Shown here in pieces: positions 9,031 through 18,916 of a stretch of 64,000 nt of DNA. Location: the NCBI RefSeq assembly GCF_000378125.1, contig NZ_KB899241.1:1339652-1403651 (forward strand), read 5' to 3'. The notes below the pieces were generated by a model that ran no database searches, was not told the origin of the DNA, and worked only from the letters and a program-made list of their open reading frames with translations. The translations under genes were made by a program, and so were the position numbers. This DNA is from Rudaea cellulosilytica DSM 22992 (lineage in GTDB: Bacteria; Pseudomonadota; Gammaproteobacteria; Xanthomonadales; Rhodanobacteraceae). Within the stretch, counting starts at the first letter, position 1. Each line of letters opens with the position of its first letter.

Positions 9031-12000
9031 CTATTGCAGCGTCACCTTCTTGCGGTTGTCGTTCGAATTGCGGTCGACGAGCTTGTTGTACGGATCGATG
9101 CCAGCCTCATAGGGCTCGCCGTCGACGGTGAGCATGATCGTGCCGTCGCCGTCCTTGATCTCGCGCTTTTCGAGATACAGCACTTTCTCGTTCGCTTCCT
9201 TGCCGTCGGGCGCCTTGGCGAACACGCCGATGTCGATCGGCTGATCGATCTTGCCGTCACTCTCCTTGCCGACGCCGTCGGTGTACTTCTTCTCGGCGTG
9301 GAGCTTCAGCGTCACTTCGTATTTGCCGTCGGCGAGCTTCTTCGCGGTCGCCTCGCTGAGGCGATTGTCGAAGAACGTGATCTTCGTGAACAGGTCGTCG
9401 ATCAGCGAATTCCACTTCGGATCGATGCCCGCGCGCAGCTGGTCGAGCAGTTCGTACGAGGTCGTGTACGGCGGCTGCTGGAATCCTTTCGCCTTGACGA
9501 ACGCGGCGAGCACGGCGTTGAGCGTGTCCTCGCCGATGTAGTCCTTGAGCGCGTAGAACACGACCGAGGCCTTGTTGTAGTGGATGTACTGCTGGTTCTC
9601 GTTGAGCGCGAGCGGCATTTCCTTGACCCGTTCGGTCGCGCGCGTCGCCAGGTAACGGTCGAGTTCGTACTTGAGGAATTTGCGCATCTGTCCAGCGCCG
9701 TATTCATGCTCCATCACCATCAGCGCGGAATACTGCGCCAGCGATTCGGACAGCATCGTCGCCCCCTGCACGTTGGCGCCGATGACCTGGTGCGCCCACC
9801 ACTGGTGCGCGACTTCGTGCGCGGTGACGTAGAACACGTAGTCGACCGCATCCTTGTCCGACAGGTCGGCGATGAAGCCGATCGATTCGGAATACGGAAT
9901 CGTGTTGGCGAAACTCTGCGCGAAGCCCGCGTAGTTCGGGAACTCGAGGATGCGCACCTGGCGGAACTGGTAGGGGGAGAAATTCTTCGTGTAGTAGTCG
10001 AGCGACTTCTTTACCGACTCGATCATGCGGTCGACGTTGTACGCATGCTGCGGGTCGTAGTAGATCTCGATGGCGACGTCATTCCAGCGGTCTTTCCTCA
10101 CCGTCCAGCGCGCCGACAACCAGGAGAAGAAGTCGAGGATCTTCGTGTCGGATTTGTAATGGAAGTAGCGCCTGCCGTTCTGCGTCCACTCACGTTGCAG
10201 ATAACCGGGCGCGAGCGCGATCTGGTCGGGCACGGTCGACACGGTCGTTTCGAAATCGACCCAATCCGCATCGCGCGAGATATAGGAGTTGGCGCGCGCC
10301 TGCATGTCGTCGATCGGCGCCATGCGCGGCAGCTCGGGCAGGCCATACTTGCGCCGGTCGTTGCGATCGCTCAGTTGCGCATGTTCGCGATAGCCAAAAT
10401 GCGGAAGCTCGCTGCTGTTGAAGAAGCTGCCGTTGTAGACCACCTGGGTTTCGCCACCTGAAACCGGAAACCCATCCTGGCCGATCTCGACCTCGAAATC
10501 GAAATCCATCACCGCCCCGGGCGCCAGTGGCGTCGCAAGCTTGTAGATTTCCAGATCGTAGTCCTCGTCGCGCTTCTCCACGCTATGCGCGGCGAAGTCG
10601 AGCTTGTGCACTTTCTTCAGCTGCGAAAACTGGACAAAAAGTTCATCGATCGATGTGCCGGATTTGTTCTCGATGCGATAGTGACCGCGCACGATCGCGC
10701 GTAACTGATCCGGGAAGAAATCGACGTCGGCTTTGACTTCGGTGATGCGCGGCTGCACACGGTCCTTCCACGCCGCACGATAGGTTTTTTCGTAGTTCGC
10801 GCTGTGCACCTTGCCCGCATCCTCGGATTCGTGATGGTTCAGCACGTTGGTGTTGTAGAAAATCCAGCTGCCGAGCCCGACGAACGTGAGCAGCGAAGCC
10901 GCCAGCGCATACGCGGGAAGGCCTCGGCGTAGCCGTGCGAACGCGCTGCGCATACGTTGAGCGAAACTCGCGCCGGTGCCGCGCGGCCAGAACGCCGCCG
11001 CGGCGATGAGCAACGCGATCGCGAGCGCACCCCAATACGCGCGAAAAGTGAGATTCGGTGCGATGAACTGGCCATAGCCGTTCATGTCCGACAGCGGCGT
11101 CGGCGACGCCTTGCCGTAGTTGTAGAGCGGATGGTTGTAGCCGAGCATCGGCAGCGCGAATTGGGCGACGAGCACGACGACGACGAGCAGATAACCGAAG
11201 AACTTGTTCTCGCTGACCGTCTGCAGGAACACGAAAAGCGCCGCGGTCAGGATGAACGGTAACATTGCGAGCGAGGCGATCTTCGCGTAGAGACCAAGCT
11301 GCACATTCGTGTAGCCATGGAACAACTGGAAGCCGATGCAGAACAGCACACCGGCGAACATGAAAGCGGCAATCACTCCAAACAGCGCGACGAGCTTCGC
11401 CGCGAGCGGCACCCAGTTCGGCACCGCGCAGGCATCGGTCACTTCGGCGATGCGCAGCGTGCGTTCGCGCCAGATCAGCTCGCCCGCATAGACCGCGAGC
11501 ACGAGCGTCAGGAACAGGTTGATTCCACCACGCAAAGGCAAGTCCATGCGCGAGGTCACCGGCAACACCTTGGTGCCGAAAATCTCGCCACTGAACATCA
11601 GCACGGTGAACATCATCAGCAGGCTGAGCACCAGCAGCACGAGGAACGGCGCACCGGTCAGCACGCTGCGCAGGTCGAACCAGGTCTGGTGCAGGAATTG
11701 GCGCCATTGCGCGCCGGCTGATGATTGCAGGCGCACAGGCGGCATCGCGATCGTCGCACTCGGAGTTGCCGCGACCGATGCGGGCGCCGCTTTGGTCTTG
11801 CGCCGAAACAGGCGCAAGCCTTCGCGGTCGGTGCGGAACAGGCGGAACGCGCCGACGAGCAGCAGCGCCGACACGCCAAGCCACAGAGCGCGGTTGGCAA
11901 GCAACCAGCCCGACAGCGGCGGCAGGCGCGTATTGTTGTCCTGCGCCGACCAGTAGCGCGTGATTTCGCGTAGCGCGTCGCTGCCGAACGGATCGACCAG

Positions 12001-12618
12001 CGCGCCGATCCAGCGCGCGTCGAGGTTCGCCGTCATGCTCTGCGCGACCTGCATGAATACGACGAAGGCGATTGCGCCGAGATAGGTGTAGAGCATCGAG
12101 CGCGTCAGCGTCGCGAATGCGAACATCAGCGCGGCGATGAACAGCAGGTTCGGAATGACGAGCACGCCGAACGACCACAGATAGGCGCCGACCGACGTTG
12201 GCCCGAGCCGCGCCGGGTCGAGCCACGGCATCTTGCTGCCGAACCAGAGCCCGATGGCGGCGACGAGCATCACGCCGAGCGCGGCGAGAAAACCGCCGCC
12301 GAAACGGCCGAGCAGATAGTCGCGTTTTCTGATCGGCGTGGTGAAGAACAGCTCGGCCGTGTTCTGTTCGAAATCGCGCAGCGCCGCGCCGGCGATGAAG
12401 ATCGTCACGAGCAGGATCGAAAGGAAACTCAGCGCGGCGAGCAGGTTGATGACGACCAGCGGCGCGTTGCGATGGATGTTGCCGATGCCGCCGCCGAAGC
12501 TGACGTTTTCGGAGGCCATCATGGCGAACGCGATTGCGCCGAACACGAGTGCGACGATCCAGAACAGCGGGCTGCGCAGGATCAGCCTGCGCTCGAAGGC
12601 GAGGATTTTCGCGAGCAT
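9031..12618 (-). CDS. ABC-2 type permease fused to an M1 family metallopeptidase
   Basis: A very large 1195-residue membrane protein. Residues 1-580 hold two ABC-2 permease halves with about twelve hydrophobic segments. The C-terminal part (about 620-1195) is an extracytoplasmic M1 aminopeptidase-like domain with the zinc motif HEVAH at 934-938 followed by SES (Glu958), a HEXXH-X19-E arrangement, one residue longer than classical M1 enzymes. The upstream gene encodes the ATPase, 3 bases away, so the two make one transporter. Such permease-peptidase fusions are known in Bacteroidetes and Xanthomonadales but their substrate is unknown; they may export or process peptides. Confidence 0.87.
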   Translation of the reverse strand: MLAKILAFERRLILRSPLFWIVALVFGAIAFAMMASENVSFGGGIGNIHRNAPLVVINLLAALSFLSILLVTIFIAGAALRDFEQNTAELFFTTPIRKRDYLLGRFGGGFLAALGVMLVAAIGLWFGSKMPWLDPARLGPTSVGAYLWSFGVLVIPNLLFIAALMFAFATLTRSMLYTYLGAIAFVVFMQVAQSMTANLDARWIGALVDPFGSDALREITRYWSAQDNNTRLPPLSGWLLANRALWLGVSALLLVGAFRLFRTDREGLRLFRRKTKAAPASVAATPSATIAMPPVRLQSSAGAQWRQFLHQTWFDLRSVLTGAPFLVLLVLSLLMMFTVLMFSGEIFGTKVLPVTSRMDLPLRGGINLFLTLVLAVYAGELIWRERTLRIAEVTDACAVPNWVPLAAKLVALFGVIAAFMFAGVLFCIGFQLFHGYTNVQLGLYAKIASLAMLPFILTAALFVFLQTVSENKFFGYLLVVVVLVAQFALPMLGYNHPLYNYGKASPTPLSDMNGYGQFIAPNLTFRAYWGALAIALLIAAAAFWPRGTGASFAQRMRSAFARLRRGLPAYALAASLLTFVGLGSWIFYNTNVLNHHESEDAGKVHSANYEKTYRAAWKDRVQPRITEVKADVDFFPDQLRAIVRGHYRIENKSGTSIDELFVQFSQLKKVHKLDFAAHSVEKRDEDYDLEIYKLATPLAPGAVMDFDFEVEIGQDGFPVSGGETQVVYNGSFFNSSELPHFGYREHAQLSDRNDRRKYGLPELPRMAPIDDMQARANSYISRDADWVDFETTVSTVPDQIALAPGYLQREWTQNGRRYFHYKSDTKILDFFSWLSARWTVRKDRWNDVAIEIYYDPQHAYNVDRMIESVKKSLDYYTKNFSPYQFRQVRILEFPNYAGFAQSFANTIPYSESIGFIADLSDKDAVDYVFYVTAHEVAHQWWAHQVIGANVQGATMLSESLAQYSALMVMEHEYGAGQMRKFLKYELDRYLATRATERVKEMPLALNENQQYIHYNKASVVFYALKDYIGEDTLNAVLAAFVKAKGFQQPPYTTSYELLDQLRAGIDPKWNSLIDDLFTKITFFDNRLSEATAKKLADGKYEVTLKLHAEKKYTDGVGKESDGKIDQPIDIGVFAKAPDGKEANEKVLYLEKREIKDGDGTIMLTVDGEPYEAGIDPYNKLVDRNSNDNRKKVTLQ

Positions 12619-12621
12619 GGA

Positions 12622-13512
12622 CTAGGCTGCCTGTGCGACCGGTGCGGCGGCGCGGCGCAGTTCGCCGAAATAGACGTCCTCGAGATTCGGCGCCACCGCC
12701 ACGTAGCCGTCCCCGGGGCTCGCGTCAGCGAGCACGTGCACGACCGGTTGGCCGGCGACGAGGCGCGTCGACAGCACGTTGTGCTGCTCGCGTGCCGCCG
12801 CGAGCTCGTCCTTTGCGAGTGCCTTGCGCCAGACGCGGCCGTCGAGCGAACGGATCGTTTCGCGCGGCTCGCCGACCAGGCGCAACTGCCCTTGCGCGAT
12901 GATCGCCATGCGCGGGCACAGATCGGTCACGTCGTCGACGATGTGCGTGGACAGGATCACGACGACCTGTTCGCCGACCTCAGCGAGCAGATTGAGGAAG
13001 CGGTTGCGCTCCTCGGGGTCGAGGCCCGCGGTCGGCTCGTCGACGATGATCAGGCGCGGCGCGCCGATCAGCGCCTGGGCGATGCCGAAGCGCTGGCGCA
13101 TGCCGCCCGAGAACGTGCCGAGCTTGTAGTAGCGTTTCTCCCAGAGGTTGACCTGGCGCAACAGCGCCTCGACCAGCGCCTTGCGTTCCCGCTTGTCGGT
13201 CACGCCCTTGAGCACGGCGAAATGATCGAGCATCACCTCGGCGGTCACCTTTGGATAGACGCCGAACTCCTGCGGCAGGTAGCCGAGCGTCTGCCGCGCG
13301 GTCTGCTTGTCGGCGAGCACGTCGATATCGTCGAGATGGATCGAGCCGGAATCGGGATCCTGCAGCGTCGCGATCGTGCGCATCAGTGTGGACTTGCCCG
13401 CGCCGTTCGGGCCGAGCAGGCCGAACATGCCGTTGGGAATCTCGAGCGTGATGTCCTTGAGCGCTTGCACGCCGTTGGCGTAGGTCTTGGACAGGTTGCG
13501 GATCGCGAGCAT
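12622..13512 (-). CDS. ABC transporter ATP-binding protein
   Basis: A 296-residue ATPase, the partner of the downstream permease-peptidase fusion. Start chosen at the ATG with AGGAGA just upstream, giving MLAIRNLSKTY; longer open frame upstream is not protein-like. It has Walker A LLGPNGAGKST, the signature FSGGMRQRFGIAQAL, Walker B LIIVDEPTAGLD and the H-loop LSTH. The C-terminal 70 residues form the extension seen in ATPases of ABC-2 exporters. It presumably energises transport across the inner membrane. Translation is tightly coupled to the permease gene (3-base gap). Substrate unknown. Confidence 0.92.
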   Translation of the reverse strand: MLAIRNLSKTYANGVQALKDITLEIPNGMFGLLGPNGAGKSTLMRTIATLQDPDSGSIHLDDIDVLADKQTARQTLGYLPQEFGVYPKVTAEVMLDHFAVLKGVTDKRERKALVEALLRQVNLWEKRYYKLGTFSGGMRQRFGIAQALIGAPRLIIVDEPTAGLDPEERNRFLNLLAEVGEQVVVILSTHIVDDVTDLCPRMAIIAQGQLRLVGEPRETIRSLDGRVWRKALAKDELAAAREQHNVLSTRLVAGQPVVHVLADASPGDGYVAVAPNLEDVYFGELRRAAAPVAQAA

Positions 13513-13762
13513 GGAGTCTCCTGGGCGCGGCCTGGGCCGATGCGGCGAGCGTAGCGGGCTGCGGGCGGCGGTGCCAAGGCCGGAAGTCATCGCGATATCG
13601 GCCTGCGCATCGAGGCGTGACAACAAGATTGCCGCGCCGATGGTAGGGAAGACGGCCCGGTTCGGATTATCATGGCGAGGCGGCCGCGGCCGTGTGCAAT
13701 TCGTCATCAGTTGTGACCGGCGCGGCGCCACGGCGGCAGCGCGCCCACAGTAAGGAGGGAGC

Positions 13763-15421
13763 ATGGCCGACGTCGTAGAAGCCAAGGTGCCGGATATAGG
13801 CGATTACACCAACGTGCCGGTGATCGAGATTCTGGTCAAACCGGGCGATACCGTGACGAAGGACCAGGGCCTGGTCACCCTCGAATCGGACAAGGCGACG
13901 ATGGAGGTACCCTCGTCGGTTGCCGGTGTCGTCAAGGAAATCAAGGTCAAGCTCGGCGACGAGATCTCCGAAGGTCATATCGTGGCGCTGATCGAAAGCG
14001 GTGAAGCCGCGGCGCCCGCTCCGGCGGCGGCGAAAGCAGCGCCGGCGCCCGCGGCGAAAACCGAAGCTCCCGCGCCATCCCCGGCCCCGGCGGTCGCCGC
14101 AGGCGGCGGCGTGCAAGAAGCCAAGGTGCCGGACATCGGCGATTACACCGGCGTGCCGGTCATCGAGGTGCTGGTCAAGGTTGGCGATACGGTGAGCAAG
14201 GACCAGGGCCTGGTCACGCTCGAATCCGACAAGGCGACGATGGAAGTGCCGTCGTCGATCGCGGGCGTGGTCAAAGAGATCAAGGTCAAGGTTGGCGACG
14301 AAATCTCCGAAGGCCATGTCGTCGCGTTGATCGAAGCCGCCGGCGCGGCGTCCGCTCCGGCTCCGGCGGCTGCGAAGGCCGCAGCGCCTGCACAAGCGGC
14401 GCCCGCGCCTGCACCCGCGCCGGTTGCGGCGCCCGTCGTCGCCTCGGGCAGCCCGGCCTCGCCGCCGATCAACTTCGGTGCCGACACGGTGATGCCGGAC
14501 AAGGTGCCGTACGCGAGCCCCGCCGTGCGCCTGTTCGCGCGCGAACTCGGCGTCGACCTCGCGCAGGTGAAGGGCAGCGAGCGCAAGGGCCGCATCAGCA
14601 AGGAAGACGTGCAGAAGTACGTCAAGGGCGTGCTCTCCGGCGCAACTGCAGCGCCGAAGGCCGCAGCGGGCGGCGGCGCGGGCTTCGACCTGCTGCCGTG
14701 GCCGAAAGTCGATTTCGCCAAGTTCGGCGAGATCGAGACCAAGCCGCTGTCGCGCATCCAGAAGATTTCCGGCGCCAACCTCGCGCGCAACTGGGTGATG
14801 ATCCCGCACGTCACCCACAACGACGACGCCGACATCACCGAGCTCGAAGCGCTGCGCGTTTCGCTCAACAAGGAATACGAGAAGGCCGGCGTCAAGTTCA
14901 CCATGCTCGGCTTTCTGATCAAGGCCGTCGTTGCTGCGCTGAAGAAGTTCCCGCAGTTCAACGCCTCGCTCGATGCGAGCGGCGAAAACCTCGTGTTGAA
15001 GAAGTACTACAACGTCGGTTTCGCCGCGGACACGCCGAACGGCCTCGTCGTGCCGGTGCTCAAGGATGCCGACAAGAAAGGCATCGTCGACAGCGCGAAG
15101 GAAATCTCCGCGCTCGCGGCGAAGGCGCGCGACGGCAAGCTCGGCCCCGCGGAAATGTCGGGCGGCTGCTTCTCGATCTCCTCGCTCGGCGGCATCGGCG
15201 GCACCTCGTTCACGCCGATCGTCAATGCGCCCGAAGTCGCGATTTTGGGAGTCACGAAGTCGGCGATAAAGCCGGTGTGGGACGGCAAGGCCTTCCAGCC
15301 GCGCCTGATCCTGCCGCTTTCGCTCAGCTACGACCATCGCGTGATCGACGGCGCGCTGGCCGCGCGCTTCACCGCGTATCTGGCCCAGCTGCTGGCCGAC
15401 ATGCGTCGCGCGATGCTTTGA
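13763..15421 (+). CDS. aceF: Dihydrolipoyl acetyltransferase, pyruvate dehydrogenase E2
   Basis: A 552-residue E2 that transfers the acetyl group from lipoyl-lysine to CoA. It has two lipoyl domains (about 2-78 and 115-192), each with the lipoylated lysine in [11 protein letters not shown], separated by alanine/proline-rich swinging linkers. A peripheral subunit-binding domain follows (about 248-290, [14 protein letters not shown]), then the catalytic core (about 310-552) with DHRVIDG holding the active-site His near 524 and Asp near 528. AAGGAGG stands before the ATG. The E3 gene follows after 16 bases. The E1 gene aceE is not upstream, where a divergent ABC operon sits, so it must lie elsewhere. 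Confidence 0.95.
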   Translation: MADVVEAKVPDIGDYTNVPVIEILVKPGDTVTKDQGLVTLESDKATMEVPSSVAGVVKEIKVKLGDEISEGHIVALIESGEAAAPAPAAAKAAPAPAAKTEAPAPSPAPAVAAGGGVQEAKVPDIGDYTGVPVIEVLVKVGDTVSKDQGLVTLESDKATMEVPSSIAGVVKEIKVKVGDEISEGHVVALIEAAGAASAPAPAAAKAAAPAQAAPAPAPAPVAAPVVASGSPASPPINFGADTVMPDKVPYASPAVRLFARELGVDLAQVKGSERKGRISKEDVQKYVKGVLSGATAAPKAAAGGGAGFDLLPWPKVDFAKFGEIETKPLSRIQKISGANLARNWVMIPHVTHNDDADITELEALRVSLNKEYEKAGVKFTMLGFLIKAVVAALKKFPQFNASLDASGENLVLKKYYNVGFAADTPNGLVVPVLKDADKKGIVDSAKEISALAAKARDGKLGPAEMSGGCFSISSLGGIGGTSFTPIVNAPEVAILGVTKSAIKPVWDGKAFQPRLILPLSLSYDHRVIDGALAARFTAYLAQLLADMRRAML

Positions 15422-15437
15422 TCGAGGACTCGAAACA

Positions 15438-17210
15438 ATGGCAACTACCGAAGTCAAAGTCCCCGATATCGGCGACTACAGCAACGTTCCCGTCATCGAA
15501 ATCCTGGTCAAGCCGGGCGATACGGTGACCAAGGATCAGGGCCTCGTCACGCTCGAGTCGGACAAGGCGACGATGGAAGTTCCCGCGTCGGCTGCCGGCG
15601 TGGTCAAGGAAATCAAGGTCAAGCTCGGCGACGAGATTTCCGAAGGTACTGTGGTCGCGATTCTCGAAACGGAAGGCGCGAGCGCGACGCCGGCAAAAGC
15701 CGAGGCACCGAAAGCGTCACCTGCTCCGGCTCCCGCGGCTGCCGCTCCGGCCGCCGCCACGCCGGCACCGAAAGCCGCGGGCGCTTCCGGGCGCAAAGCG
15801 GACATCGAGTGCCAGGTCGTCGTGCTCGGCTCCGGTCCCGGCGGCTACACGGCTGCGTTCCGCAGCGCCGATCTCGGCACGAACACGGTGCTGATCGAGC
15901 GTTATGCGACGCTCGGCGGCGTCTGCCTCAACGTCGGCTGCATTCCGTCGAAAGCGCTGCTGCATGCGGCAAAAGTGATTGACGAGGCAAGCCATGCCGC
16001 CGATATCGGCATCGATTTCGGTGCACCGAAGATCGACATCGGCAAGCTCGGTGGATTCAAGAACAAGGTCGTCGCGCAGCTCACCGGCGGCCTCTCCGGC
16101 ATGGCCAAGCAGCGCAAGGTGACGGTCGTGCAGGGCACGGGCAAATTCGTGTCGGCGAACGAGATCGAAGTCGAAACTGCGGACGGAAAGAAGCTCGTGC
16201 GTTTCGAGAAGGCGATCATCGCCGCGGGCTCGCAGGCGGTGAAGCTGCCGGGCTTCCCGTGGGACGACCCGCGCATGATGGATTCGACCGACGCGCTGCT
16301 GCTGCAGGACGTGCCGAAGAAACTGCTCGTCGTTGGCGGCGGCATCATCGGCCTGGAAATGGCCTGCGTCTACGAAGCGCTCGGTGCGCAAGTGACCGTG
16401 GTCGAGCTGTTGGATCAGCTGATGCCCGGCGCCGATCCTGACCTGGTCAAGCCGCTCGCGACGCGATTGTCGAAACGCTATGCCGGCATCCATCTCAAGG
16501 TGAAGGTCGCCAAGATCGAATCAACCAAGGAAGGCTTGAAGGCGACGTTCGAGGGAGAGAAGGCGCCCGAGCCGCAGGTCTACGACCGCGTGCTCGTTGC
16601 GATCGGTCGTTCGCCGAACGGCAACAAGATCGACGCGGACAAGGCCGGCGTGCAGGTGACCGATCGCGGCTTCATCCCGGTCGACAAGCAGATGCGTACC
16701 AATGTGCCGCATATTTTCGCGATCGGCGATCTCGTCGGTCAGCCGATGCTCGCGCACAAGGCGACGCACGAGGGCAAGGTCGCCGCCGAAGTCTGCGCGG
16801 GACAGAAGAGCGAATTCGTCGCGCGCGTGATCCCGAGCGTGGCCTACACCGATCCCGAAGTGGCCTGGGTCGGCGTTACCGAAGGCGAGGCGAAAGCCAA
16901 GGGCATCAAGTACGGCATCGGCAAATTCCCGTGGGCCGCGTCGGGCCGCGCGATCGGCATCGCGCGCACCGAAGGCTTCACCAAGCTGATCTTCGACGAA
17001 ACCACGCACAAGATCATCGGTGCCGGCATCGTCGGCGTGAACGCGGGCGATTTGATTTGCGAACTCGGCCTCGCGATCGAGATGGGCTGCGAAGCCGCTG
17101 ACATCGGCCTCACCGTGCATCCGCATCCGACGCTGGGCGAGTCGATCGGCATGGCGGCGGAAGTGTACGAAGGCACGATCACCGACTTGTACATTCCGAA
17201 GAAGAAATAG
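15438..17210 (+). CDS. lpdA: Dihydrolipoyl dehydrogenase (E3) with N-terminal lipoyl domain
   Basis: A 590-residue flavoprotein that re-oxidises dihydrolipoamide with NAD+. Residues 1-80 are a lipoyl domain with SDKATMEVP, almost identical to the two in the upstream E2. After an Ala/Pro linker the E3 proper begins: the FAD site [12 protein letters not shown], the redox disulfide [13 protein letters not shown] (cysteines about 163 and 168), the NAD site [12 protein letters not shown], and the C-terminal HPHPTLGE with the catalytic His-Glu pair. E3s with a lipoyl domain are typical of Neisseria, beta-proteobacteria and Xanthomonadales. It forms an operon with aceF. The name lpdA follows common usage. 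Confidence 0.95.
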   Translation: MATTEVKVPDIGDYSNVPVIEILVKPGDTVTKDQGLVTLESDKATMEVPASAAGVVKEIKVKLGDEISEGTVVAILETEGASATPAKAEAPKASPAPAPAAAAPAAATPAPKAAGASGRKADIECQVVVLGSGPGGYTAAFRSADLGTNTVLIERYATLGGVCLNVGCIPSKALLHAAKVIDEASHAADIGIDFGAPKIDIGKLGGFKNKVVAQLTGGLSGMAKQRKVTVVQGTGKFVSANEIEVETADGKKLVRFEKAIIAAGSQAVKLPGFPWDDPRMMDSTDALLLQDVPKKLLVVGGGIIGLEMACVYEALGAQVTVVELLDQLMPGADPDLVKPLATRLSKRYAGIHLKVKVAKIESTKEGLKATFEGEKAPEPQVYDRVLVAIGRSPNGNKIDADKAGVQVTDRGFIPVDKQMRTNVPHIFAIGDLVGQPMLAHKATHEGKVAAEVCAGQKSEFVARVIPSVAYTDPEVAWVGVTEGEAKAKGIKYGIGKFPWAASGRAIGIARTEGFTKLIFDETTHKIIGAGIVGVNAGDLICELGLAIEMGCEAADIGLTVHPHPTLGESIGMAAEVYEGTITDLYIPKKK

Positions 17211-17254
17211 GGCTATCGTTGACCGCTGCGCTGCAGCGATAACTCTCGCCGTTG

Positions 17255-17276
17255 AAGCGGCAGCAAGCTGCCGCTT
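17255..17276. terminator. Hairpin between convergent genes, no U tract
   Basis: A perfect 10-base stem (AAGCGGCAGC paired with GCTGCCGCTT) with a two-base AA loop lies between the lpdA stop and the convergent monooxygenase-fold gene. Neither side has a run of T, so it is not a classical intrinsic terminator; it may act with Rho or protect transcript ends. Confidence 0.35.
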
Positions 17277-17306
17277 GACGTCGAGGCGCGCTGAAACGAC
17301 TTGGGT

Positions 17307-17675
17307 TTATTTGCGTTTCTTCGCGACTGGCTTGTCGTCGCCGGCCGACGCCTGCGCGGCTGCATCCGGAAAAATCTGCTGGGCGACTTCGTAATGCCGC
17401 ACCAGCGGTTCCATCTGCAGCAGGTACTGCTCGTCCTCGGGATAGTAGACGGCCTTCTCGGGATTCTCGCCGGCGAATTCGTGCACGGCGCTCATCGATT
17501 CCCAGAGCGAGATCAGCATGAACTCGCAGTGTTCGCCCTGGATGCGGCGCAGCACGGTGACGCCGCGATTGCCGGGTACTTTTGCGTAATCGGCGAGGCC
17601 GGTGCGGTCGAGGTAGGCGAGGTAGTCGTCGGCCTTTTCCTTGAGCGTGATTCCGCGCCAGATGCGAGCGATCAT
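17307..17675 (-). CDS. Antibiotic biosynthesis monooxygenase (ABM) fold protein
   Basis: A 122-residue protein of the dimeric ferredoxin-like ABM fold: IARIWRGIT at the start, a helix with YLAYLDRTGLADY, then VTVLRRIQGEHCEFMLISLWESMSAVHEFAGE, the typical strand-strand-helix of the family. The C-terminal 20 residues are lysine- and alanine-rich and probably disordered. ABM-fold proteins include quinol monooxygenases and heme-degrading enzymes, but many small members have no known activity. The heme-binding asparagine of IsdG types is not evident. It faces lpdA and is transcribed away from the epimerase gene. Confidence 0.75.
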   Translation of the reverse strand: MIARIWRGITLKEKADDYLAYLDRTGLADYAKVPGNRGVTVLRRIQGEHCEFMLISLWESMSAVHEFAGENPEKAVYYPEDEQYLLQMEPLVRHYEVAQQIFPDAAAQASAGDDKPVAKKRK

Positions 17676-17793
17676 GCCTGACTCCGCCGTAGTCGTCGAA
17701 GGCGCGCAGCATAGCGCAAGCGGCGTTGCGGCTGGCGAAATTTGCGTTGCACGATGCGGGTGCGGGCGGCGTTGACGTTAGACTTCGCCGGTC

Positions 17794-18693
17794 TTGATTG
17801 CGGAGCCTGGCTTGTCCTCGATTCTGGTTTTCGGCGCGAGCGGAGTGATCGGCGAATTCCTGTTGCCGCAACTCGCCGCGCGCGGCGAGCGTGTGCTCGC
17901 GGTCAGCCGTACGGCCGCGTCTCGCGCCCGCGCAAGCGGAAAAATCGATTGGCTGCAAGGCGATCTTTGCGTCGAGGTGGCGTCGCTGCCGCCGCACGAC
18001 GCGGTGCTCAGCTTGGGTCCGCTCGATGCGTTCGCCGCGTGGTTTGCGCGCACCGCGTCGGCAGGCACGCGCGGCGGTCCAAAACGGGTCATCGCGATCA
18101 GCTCGATGAGCGCCGAAAGCAAGCGCGATTCGGTCGACGCGGCCGAGCGCGAGTTGAGCACGCGCCTGCGCACTGCGGAAACCCTGCTCATGCAAACCGC
18201 GCGCGAATGCGGCATCGGCTGCACGATCTTTCGCCCGACCCTGATCTACGGCACCGGCCGCGACCGCAGCCTGGCCTCGATTGCGCGTTTCGCCAAGCGA
18301 TTCCGCGTACTGCCGATCCCGCGCGCGGACGGATTGCGTCAGCCGGTGCATGCGGCCGACCTCGCCGCCGCCTTCCTCGCTGCATTCGACAATGCGGCGA
18401 CATTCGGCAAAATCTACGAACTCGGTGGTGGCGAGCGCCTGCGTTTCGACGCGCTGCTCCGGCGCATCGCCGCGGGACCGCCACGTCTGGCGTTGCCGTT
18501 GCCCGTGCCGTTGACCTTCGCGCGCGCGGGTGCGCTGCTCTTGCGCGGTCGCCTCGGTGCGGGTGCGCTCGCACGCCTGAGCGAACCGTTGATCGCGGAC
18601 AATACGGCGGCGGAGCGTGACTTCGGTTACACGCCGCGTGCGTTTCGCGCGCAGGATGTGTTCGGCTGCGCGGATTCGCGAAGCGCCGATTGA
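17794..18693 (+). CDS. NAD-dependent epimerase/dehydratase family protein
   Basis: A 299-residue extended short-chain dehydrogenase. The nucleotide site FGASGVIGEFLL lies at the N-terminus and the substrate half includes RPTLIYGTGRDRSL and HAADLAAAFLAA, usual in sugar-nucleotide epimerase-like proteins. The catalytic Tyr-x3-Lys motif is not present: the segment after the ISSMS serine has no YxxxK, so this may be an atypical member that binds NAD without the classical chemistry. No ATG is available; TTG at 17794 or TTG at 17812 must start it, and 17794 is given. It stands alone. Substrate unknown. Confidence 0.7.
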   Translation: MIAEPGLSSILVFGASGVIGEFLLPQLAARGERVLAVSRTAASRARASGKIDWLQGDLCVEVASLPPHDAVLSLGPLDAFAAWFARTASAGTRGGPKRVIAISSMSAESKRDSVDAAERELSTRLRTAETLLMQTARECGIGCTIFRPTLIYGTGRDRSLASIARFAKRFRVLPIPRADGLRQPVHAADLAAAFLAAFDNAATFGKIYELGGGERLRFDALLRRIAAGPPRLALPLPVPLTFARAGALLLRGRLGAGALARLSEPLIADNTAAERDFGYTPRAFRAQDVFGCADSRSAD

Positions 18694-18852
18694 CGAGGTG
18701 GAGGGCAAGGCGGAAGATCGTCGCGACAGGGGAGCGTCGCATGGCCGACATGCATTCGATGAGACTTCCGCCGAGCTTCGGGTCGCGAAGGGTGAGCGGG
18801 CAGGGTGCTGCGATGCAGCGAGCCGAGCCCGCAAGTTCTCGGCATAATCCTC

Positions 18853-18866
18853 AAAACAAGCGTTTG
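18853..18866 (+). promoter_or_regulatory. Possible fatty-acid-responsive operator (PsrA-like)
   Basis: AAAAC-AAGC-GTTTG resembles the PsrA consensus (G/C)AAAC-N2-4-GTTT(G/C) with one mismatch, and is embedded in TCAAA-N7-TTTGA. It lies about 50 bases before the lipase-FadL operon. PsrA-type repressors respond to long-chain acyl-CoA. The match is by eye only. Confidence 0.35.
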
Positions 18867-18916
18867 AATTTTCCGTACCTACCCAAGCATGCCGCCCCCG
18901 TGCGGAGGAGATAACC

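Noticed and set aside
9025-10461. A 478-codon plus-strand frame opposite the M1 domain
   Set aside because: Antisense to the zinc site of the permease-peptidase; no ribosome site or domain.
13670-15457. A 595-codon minus-strand frame over aceF
   Set aside because: Antisense shadow of a well-conserved gene; composition is low in variety and no motif is visible.
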